Assembly: GCF_036850765.1 (NCBI RefSeq)
Contig: NC_089492.1
Span: 169,134,296 to 169,198,295, forward strand
DNA length: 64,000 bases
DNA from: Saccopteryx bilineata
Taxonomy: Eukaryota; Chordata; Mammalia; Chiroptera; Emballonuridae
Reading direction: 5' to 3'
Part shown: one piece after another, positions 58,027 through 64,000 of the stretch
How the letters are laid out: the number at the start of each line of letters is the position of its first letter
Position numbering within the stretch: the stretch's first letter is position 1
The notes under the pieces: generated by a model
Databases searched by the model: none
What the model was told of the DNA's origin: nothing
Seen by the model: only the letters and a program-made list of their open reading frames with translations
Made by a program: the position numbers and the translations under genes

Positions 58027-58245
58027 CATTCCCTTGTGCTAAAGCTCCAGGGAGCATGGAGTGAGCTTGAGTATGTCCTATGAAACATGGAGCTCTATGT
58101 TGACATATAAGTCTTTGAAGAAGGAGGAACTGCTGAAATAGTTTATCAGCATTTGTCCCTAAGACAGCAGTCTTTATACTGGGAACACCATATGTAAATA
58201 TTTGCTGTCTGTCTATAGATTAAGGGGGGAATATGGCAAATGCTG
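58027..58245 (-). pseudogene. ERV RNase H/integrase-boundary remnant (class II-like)
   Basis: Antisense frames read 'TDSKY' (in one frame) and then 'LFQQFLLLQRLI' and 'LPGALAQGNA', preceded by a 'GHTQAHS' stretch. This resembles the RNase H end of betaretrovirus-like pol. It lies upstream of the gag-pro piece on the same strand, so the two are not in viral order and may be different ERVs or a rearranged one. It abuts the broken 3' end of L1-G at about 58252. Confidence 0.65.
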
Positions 58246-58341
58246 AAAAGCCATGATCTTTGTGCCCCTCCCCCACCCTCTCCCTCTCCTCCCTCCACCC
58301 TGTAACCCCACCACTGTTGTTCATGTCTCTGAGTCTCATCT

Positions 58342-61300
58342 TTATGTCCCACCTATGTATGGAAACATAGAGTTCTTAGTTTTTTTTTATTTACTTCTTT
58401 CACTCAGTATAATGTTATCAAGGCCCATCCATGTTGTTGTAAAAGATGCTATGTCATCATTTCTTATGGCTGAGTAGTATTCCATAGTATATATATACCA
58501 AAGCTTTTAATCCACTCGTCCTCTGATGGACACTTGGGCTGTTTCCAAATCTTTGCTATCGTGAACAATGCTGCCATAAACATGGGGGTGCATTTCTTCT
58601 TTTCAAACAGTGCTATGGTGTTCTTGGGGTATATTCCTAACAGTGGTATAGCTGGGTCAAAAGGCAGTTCGATTTTTAATTTCTTGAGGAATCACCATAC
58701 TGTTTTCCACAGTGGCTGCACTAGTCTGCATTCCCACCAGCAGTGCAGGAGGGTTCCCTTTTCTCCACATCCTCGCCAGCACTTATTCTGTGTTGTTGTA
58801 TTGATGAGCGCCATTCAGACTGGTGTGAGGTGATATCTCATTGTGGTTTTAATTTGCATTTCTCGAATCATTAGTGATGTTGAACATTTTTTCATATGCC
58901 TGTTGGCCATCTGTGTGTCCTCTTTGGAGAAGTGTCTATTCATTTCTTTTGCCCATTTTTGGATTGGATTGTTTGTCTTCCTGGTATTAAGTTTTACAAG
59001 TTCTTTATAAATTTTGGTTATTAACCCCTTATCAGACGCTATGTCAAATATATTCTCCCATTGTGTAGTTTGTCTTTTTATTCTGTTCTTATTGTCTTTA
59101 GCTGTGCAGAAGCTTTTTAGTTTGATAAAGTCCCATTTGTTTATCCTGTCTTTTATTTCACTTGCCTGTGGAGACAAATCAGCAAATATATTGCTGCGAG
59201 AGATGTCAGAGAGCTTACTGCCTATGTTTTCTTCTAAGATGCTTATGGTTTCACAGCTTACATTCAAGTCTTTTATCCATTTTGAGTTTATTTTTGTGAG
59301 TGGTGTAAGTTGGTGGTCTAGTTTCATTTTTTTGCAGGTATCTGTCCAGTTTTCCCAACACCATTTGTTGAAGAGGCTGTCTTTACTCCATTGTATTGTC
59401 TTACCTCCTTTGTCAAATATCAGTTGTCCATAGAGCTGTGGGTTTATTTCTGAGTTCTCTGTTCTGTTCCATTAATCTATATGCCTGTTCTTATGCCAGT
59501 ACCATGCTGTTTTGAGTACAATGGCCTTATAATATAACTTGATATCTGGAAGTGTGATACCTCCCACTTTTTTCTTCCTTTTCAGGATTGCTGAGGCTAT
59601 TCCTGTTCTTTTTTGGTTCCATATAACTTTTTGGAATATGTGTTTTATGTCTTTGAAGTAAGTCATTGGTATTTTAATTGGTATTGCATTGAATTTATAA
59701 ATTGCTTTGGGTAATATAGACATTTTAATGATGTTTATTCTTCCTAACCATGAGCACGGTATATGCCTCCACTTATTCGTACCTTCCCTGATTTCTTTTA
59801 TCAATGATTTATAATTTTCCGACTACAAGTCTTTAATCTCCTTGGTTAGATTTATTCCTAGATACTTTATTTTTTTGGTTGCAATGGTAAAGGGGATTGA
59901 TTCCCTGATTTCTCTTTCTGACAGTTCATTATTAGTGTATAAAAATGCCTCTGATTTCTGAGTATTGATTTTATATCCTGCCACCTTGCCAAATTCATTT
60001 CTCAGGTCTAGTAGTTTTTTGACTGAGACTTTAGGGTTTTCTATATACAATATCATGTAATCTGCAAATAATGATAGTTTTACTTCTTCTTTTCCAATTT
60101 GGATGCCTTTTATTTCTTTTTCTTGTCTGATTGCTGTGGCTAGGACTTCCAGAACTATGTTGAATAAGAGTGGTGAAAGGGGGCACCCCTGCCTTGTTCC
60201 TGATCTTAAGGGGATTGCTTTTAATTTTTGCCCATTGAGTATGATGTTGGCTGTGGGTTTGTCATAGATGGCCTTTATCATGTTGAGGTATGTTCCCTGT
60301 ATTCCCACTTTGCTGAGAGTTTTGATCATGAATGGGTGCTGGACTTTAACAAATGCTTTTTCTGCATCTATTGAAATTATCATGTGGTTTTTCTCCTTTC
60401 TTTTGTTTATGTGTTGAATCACATTGATTGATTTGCGAATATTGTACCAGCCTTGCCTCCCAAGAATAAATCCTACTTGATCATGGTGTATGATTTTTTA
60501 GATATATTGCTGGATCCGGTTTGCTAATATTTTGTTGAGGATTTTTGCATCTAAGTTCATCAGGGATATTGGCCTATACTTTTCTTTTTTTTGTGTTGTC
60601 TTTGCCTGGTTTTGGAATCAGAATTATGCTCACCTCATAAAAGGAGTTTGGAAGTCTTCCTTCCTCTTGAATTTTTTGAAATAGCTTGAGAAGGATAGGA
60701 GTTAGTTCTTCTTTGAATATTTGGTAGAATTCACTTGTGAAGCCATCAGGCCCAGGACTTTTCTTTTTTGGGAGTTTTTTGATAACTGTTTCGATCTCAT
60801 TTGTTGTAATTGGTCTGTTTAGGTTTTCTGATTCTTCCAGATTGATTTTTGGAAGCTTATATGATTCAAGGAATTTGTCCATTTTATCTAAGTTGTCTAG
60901 TTTTTTGGCATACAGTTCTTCATAGTATTTTCTTACAATATTTTGTATTTCTGTTGTGTCAGTTGTTATTTCTCCACTCTCATTTCTAATTTTATTTATT
61001 TGAGTCCTCTCTCTTTTTTTCTTGGTGAGTCTTGTTAAAGGTTCATCGATCTTGTTTACCTTTTCAAAGAACCAGCTCCTGGTTTCATTGATCCTCTGTA
61101 TTGTTTCTTGAGCCTCTATGTCATTTATTTCTGCTCTGATCTTTATTATTTCCTTCCTTCTACTAGCTCTGGGCTTTACTTGCTGTTCTTTTTCTAGTTC
61201 TTTTAGATGCAGGGTTAAGTTGTTTATTTTTGCTTTTTCTAGCTTCTTGAGGTATGCCTGTAATGCTATAAACTTCCCTCTCAGGACTGCTTTTGTTGTG

Positions 61301-62158
61301 TCCCATAAATTTTGAGTTGATATATGCTCATTATCGTTTGTTTCTAGGAATTTTTTAATTTCTTCTTTGATCTCAATGTTAACCCATTCATTGTTTAATA
61401 ATGTGCTATTTAGTTTCCAAGTGTTGAATGTTTTTTAATTTTTCTATTGTGGTTGATTTCTAGTTTAATGCCATCGTGATCAGAGAAAGTGCTCGATATG
61501 ATTTCAATCTTCTTAAATTTGTTGAGCCCACTTTTGTGCCCTAACATGTGGTCTATTCTAGAGAATGTACCATGAGTGCGTGAAAAGAATGTATATTCTG
61601 CTGTTTTAGGGTGAAAGGTTCTGAAGATATCTATTAAATCTAGTTCAGCTAGTGTGTCCTTTAAGTCTGCTGTTTCTTTGTTAATTTTCTTTCTTGAGGA
61701 TCTATCTAATGATGTTAATGGGGTATTGAAATCCCCTACTATTATAGTATTGCTGTTGATCTCGCCCTTTAAGTCTATCAAAGTCTGCTTTATATATTTA
61801 GGTACTTCTATATTAGGTGCGTAGATATTTATAATGGTTATATCTTCCTTTTGGATTGCTCCCTTTATCATTATGACCTTCTTTATCTCTAACTATGGTT
61901 TTTGTTTCAAAGTCCATTTTGTCTGACATAAGTATTGCTACCCCAGCTTTTTTTTCATTTCCATTTGCATGAAATATTTTTTTTCCATCCTTTTATCTTC
62001 AGTCTGTGTGCATCTTTTGATTTAAGGTGTGTCTCTTGTAGACAGCATATGTATGGGTCCTGTTTTCTTATCCACGCAGCTACCCTATGTCTCTTGATCG
62101 GATCATTTAATACATTAACATTTAAGGTTATTACTGATATGTAATTGTTTATTGCCAT
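58342..62158 (-). pseudogene. L1-G ORF2, lightly broken, RT motif mutated
   Basis: Start codon 62156-62158 ('MAINNYISVITLNVNVLN'; endonuclease Asn and the Glu of 'CLQETHL' are present). Endonuclease continues at 61871-61410 ('[18 protein letters not shown]', '[16 protein letters not shown]'). RT: 60882-60574 ('[19 protein letters not shown]') and a 199-codon open block 60422-59823 with '[14 protein letters not shown]'. The catalytic motif reads FADY where FADD is expected (60057-60068), removing one metal-binding Asp. C-terminal blocks lie at 59804-59472 and 59327-58815. Stop 58342-58344. Frameshifts between blocks make it inactive. Confidence 0.88.
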
Positions 62159-62262
62159 TTTTTTCTTTAAAACTGTTTTTCTCTTTTGCTATATTCTTTT
62201 TTTCCTTTGATCTGTTTACAACAGGTCCCTTAGCATTTCTTGCAGCCTTGGTTTGGTTGCAG

Positions 62263-63129
62263 TTAAATCCTTGAGTTTTTTTTTTTGTCTGTAAAGCTTT
62301 TTATTTCTCCTTCAATTTTAAATGATAGCCTTGCTGGATAAAGTAGTCTTGGTTGTAGGTTCTCGTTCTGCATTACTTTGAATATTTCTTGCCATTCCCT
62401 TCTGGCCTCAAGTGTTTCTGTTGAGAAGTCAGAAGTCATCCTTATGGGGGCTCCTTTGTAGGTGATAGTCTTTTTTTCTCTAGCAGCTTTTAATATTTTC
62501 TCTTTATCATTTAGCTTTGGTAATTTAATTATGATGTGTCTTGGTGTTGGTTTCTTTGGGTTTCTCCTTAATGGAGTTCTCTGTGCTTCCTGAACATGTG
62601 AAATGTTTTCCTGCCTTAATTGGGGGAAGTTTTCTGCTATAATATGTTTGAACAAAGTCTCTATCCCTTGTTCTTTCTCTTCTTCTTCAGGAACCCCTAT
62701 GATGCGGATGTTATTTCTCTTCATGTTGTCACAGAGCTCTCTTAGAGTTTCCTCAGACTTTTTGAGTCTCTTTTCTTTTTTCTGCTCTGCTTCCGTGCCT
62801 TTATTTATTGTGTCCTCTAACTCACTGATTCGATTCTCTGCTTGATCCACCCTGCTTTTAATTCCTTCTATTGTATTCTTTATTTCAGATATTGTATTTG
62901 TCATTTCTGTCTGATTCTTTTTTATTATTTCAATGTCCTTTTTTATATTTGTTATCTCTTTATTTCGGTTTTTGTAATGGCCATCTATGATTGTTCTAAT
63001 ATCTTTGAGCATCCTAACAATCGTTATTTTAAACTCTGCATCTAATAATTTGGTTATATCTGATTCACTTAGGTCCTTTTCTGGGGATTTCTCTTGGTTT
63101 ATTTCTGTTGTATTTCTCTGCCTCCGCAT
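62263..63129 (-). CDS. L1-G ORF1 protein, almost complete (288 codons)
   Basis: L1 ORF1p, a trimeric RNA-binding chaperone. The frame is open from an upstream non-ATG codon, but the likely start is ATG 63127-63129 ('MRRQRNTTEINQEKS'), matching the L1-C start. Residues about 30-120 are a Lys/Glu/Ile-rich coiled coil ('KKDIEIIKKNQTEMTNTI', 'RVDQAENRISELEDTI'). An RRM-like stretch follows ('NIRIIGVPEEEEKEQG'), then the C-terminal domain ('PRHIIIKLPKLNDKEKIL', 'IRMTSDFSTETLEARREW', 'RLLYPARLSFKIEGEIKSF'). The frame ends 'DKKKNSRI', apparently because of a one-base slip in the A-run at about 62276-62285; other copies continue for roughly 20 more residues ending near 'LLKG'. It is probably not active as a unit because ORF2 is broken, but it is the best-preserved coding sequence in the window. 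Confidence 0.85.
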   Translation of the reverse strand: MRRQRNTTEINQEKSPEKDLSESDITKLLDAEFKITIVRMLKDIRTIIDGHYKNRNKEITNIKKDIEIIKKNQTEMTNTISEIKNTIEGIKSRVDQAENRISELEDTINKGTEAEQKKEKRLKKSEETLRELCDNMKRNNIRIIGVPEEEEKEQGIETLFKHIIAENFPQLRQENISHVQEAQRTPLRRNPKKPTPRHIIIKLPKLNDKEKILKAAREKKTITYKGAPIRMTSDFSTETLEARREWQEIFKVMQNENLQPRLLYPARLSFKIEGEIKSFTDKKKNSRI

Positions 63130-64000
63130 TTTCTCTTCATGGGAGTGGCTGTGATCACGTGCTCGGGTGCACAAGGGTTGGTGGCCTTGGCCTTTGCCCC
63201 GCCCCTGTGTGTGACGTTATGCTCGGTCCTGAGGGCACTGGGGAGCACCTTTGCTCTGCTGTGGGTCTCCGCCTGTTTCCGAGCTTTCGCCCTGCCTTTG
63301 CAGGATGATCTCACTCAAGGAACAGCTGCTAGCTTTGGCTCTACCGCCGGGCAGGGCTGCGTGCCCAAGGTCAGCTCCGTAGTGGAACTCAGCTTCTTCT
63401 GGGCTTTTGGCTCCACCCGTGCGGGAGGAGCCGGCTACCAAGTCAGACCGCAAGCCTGGGTTGCACGGGCGGGGCAGGGCTGTGCTCCTCTGCCCTTGCT
63501 CTGGGGCTGGTTTCTACCCTTTCCGGGGTTCCCGCCCTTCTCCCGGAGGCTGGATTACAGGCTGCTGGCAGCTGAGCTTGACCGCTTTTGCACGCCCCCT
63601 TCTCCCCAGCCGGGCAAGATTGAATTCACACCTGAGCCCAGTGGTGGCCAGCCGGCTTCCACCCCTGCCAGCAGAACCGCGCTTTTGTCTCCCACTGCCG
63701 CCCACTCTCCAGTGCGCCCTCAGCCGCGTGGGTGGGGGCGTTGCAGCTCGGACCCTAAGACTCCCTACTGTAGACCGGAAAGCTCCCTCCTTCTATGCAA
63801 CTCTGCTCTGAATGCTGCGGGGGAGCTTGTTTGGCTGCTCTCCTGCTTCCCTTTGCTGGTATGGAGTGACTCGTGCCAGGGGTTAGGGTGGCTATCTCCC
63901 AAAATGTTTCTCCCTATTCCTCCTAGATTGTACTCTCTTCCTGTTACTGTGGTTTTCTCCTCTCTCCCCCCCCCCCCCCGTCCCCAGGAGCCCCAGGTGA
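63130..64000 (-). promoter_or_regulatory. L1-G 5' UTR / internal promoter region, partial
   Basis: GC- and CpG-rich leader upstream of ORF1, where L1 elements carry their internal promoter. By comparison with L1-C (ORF1 start about 1.23 kb downstream of its candidate splice donor), the equivalent donor of L1-G would lie about 350 bp past the window end. A C-run is at about 63967-63979. Confidence 0.6.

Larger units (their letters stand above)
58252..64000 (-). mobile_element. L1-G: long, well-preserved L1, 3' end missing, 5' end beyond the window
   Basis: Minus-strand L1: 5' UTR (64000-63130, GC-rich, continues outside), ORF1 (63129-62263), ORF2 (62158-58342), then 3' UTR cut off at about 58252 where ERV sequence starts, without poly(A). 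Loss of a 3' end is unusual for L1, because target-primed insertion normally loses the 5' end. Most of ORF2 resembles L1-C/D (type II); the last about 240 bp look type I. Confidence 0.87.

Overview
This window looks like gene-free intergenic or intronic mammalian DNA, and almost certainly bat DNA. It carries two lineages of tRNA-derived, Ves-like bat SINEs (14 copies recognised), several L1 generations, a Helitron, a hAT element of transposase-encoding type, a SPIN-like hAT MITE, ERV pieces, and the ancient mammalian L2 and MIR repeats. The SINE sequence does not look like the typical vespertilionid Ves and reminds me more of horseshoe or leaf-nosed bats; that placement is memory-based and tentative. 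I found no supportable host protein-coding exon, RNA gene or CRISPR array. All calls come from reading the sequence; no database search was run.

Region 1 (1-1655): unassigned sequence, a small twin-primed inverted L1 and a SINE. Region 2 (about 1656-33515) is one very old L1 fragment of about 1.7 kb expanded to about 32 kb by nested insertions. A Helitron (2301-12703) sits in it; the Helitron is split by a near-full-length minus-strand L1 ('L1-A', 3062-11286), itself hit by a SPIN-like MITE and a SINE. Four SINEs follow. Then comes a short L1MA-like 3' fragment (14918-33092), split by 'L1-C' (15055-32906), whose 5' UTR was hit by a hAT transposon (15196-26554, perfect 8-bp target duplication). 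The hAT was in turn hit by an L1 3' fragment, a solo-LTR-like element and the full-length 'L1-B'. Target-site duplications (TSDs) can be read for nearly every layer, so insertion order can be derived directly.

Region 3 (33515-38854): ancient repeats (L2, MIR), a SINE, L1 fragments and unassigned DNA. Region 4 (38855-47490): a minus-strand L1 ('L1-D') interrupted by two nearly identical young truncated L1s ('L1-E', 'L1-F'), two SINEs and a composite element (44807-45752). Region 5 (47491-55885): mostly unassigned or ancient repeats plus five SINEs. Region 6 (55892-64000): a second composite copy joined to ERV gag/pro sequence, an ERV RNase H piece, and minus-strand 'L1-G', which runs off the window end and has a nearly complete ORF1.

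The most novel item is the composite element. Two copies share an identical junction between ERV-derived sequence and an L1 3' end. Copy 2 is continuous with upstream ERV sequence. In copy 1 that upstream part is replaced by the first exon-like 74 bp of an L1 5' UTR, and the switch falls exactly on a GT donor (visible in L1-C) and an AG acceptor (visible in copy 2). This is what a spliced, L1-mobilised, SVA-like L1/ERV chimeric transcript would leave behind.
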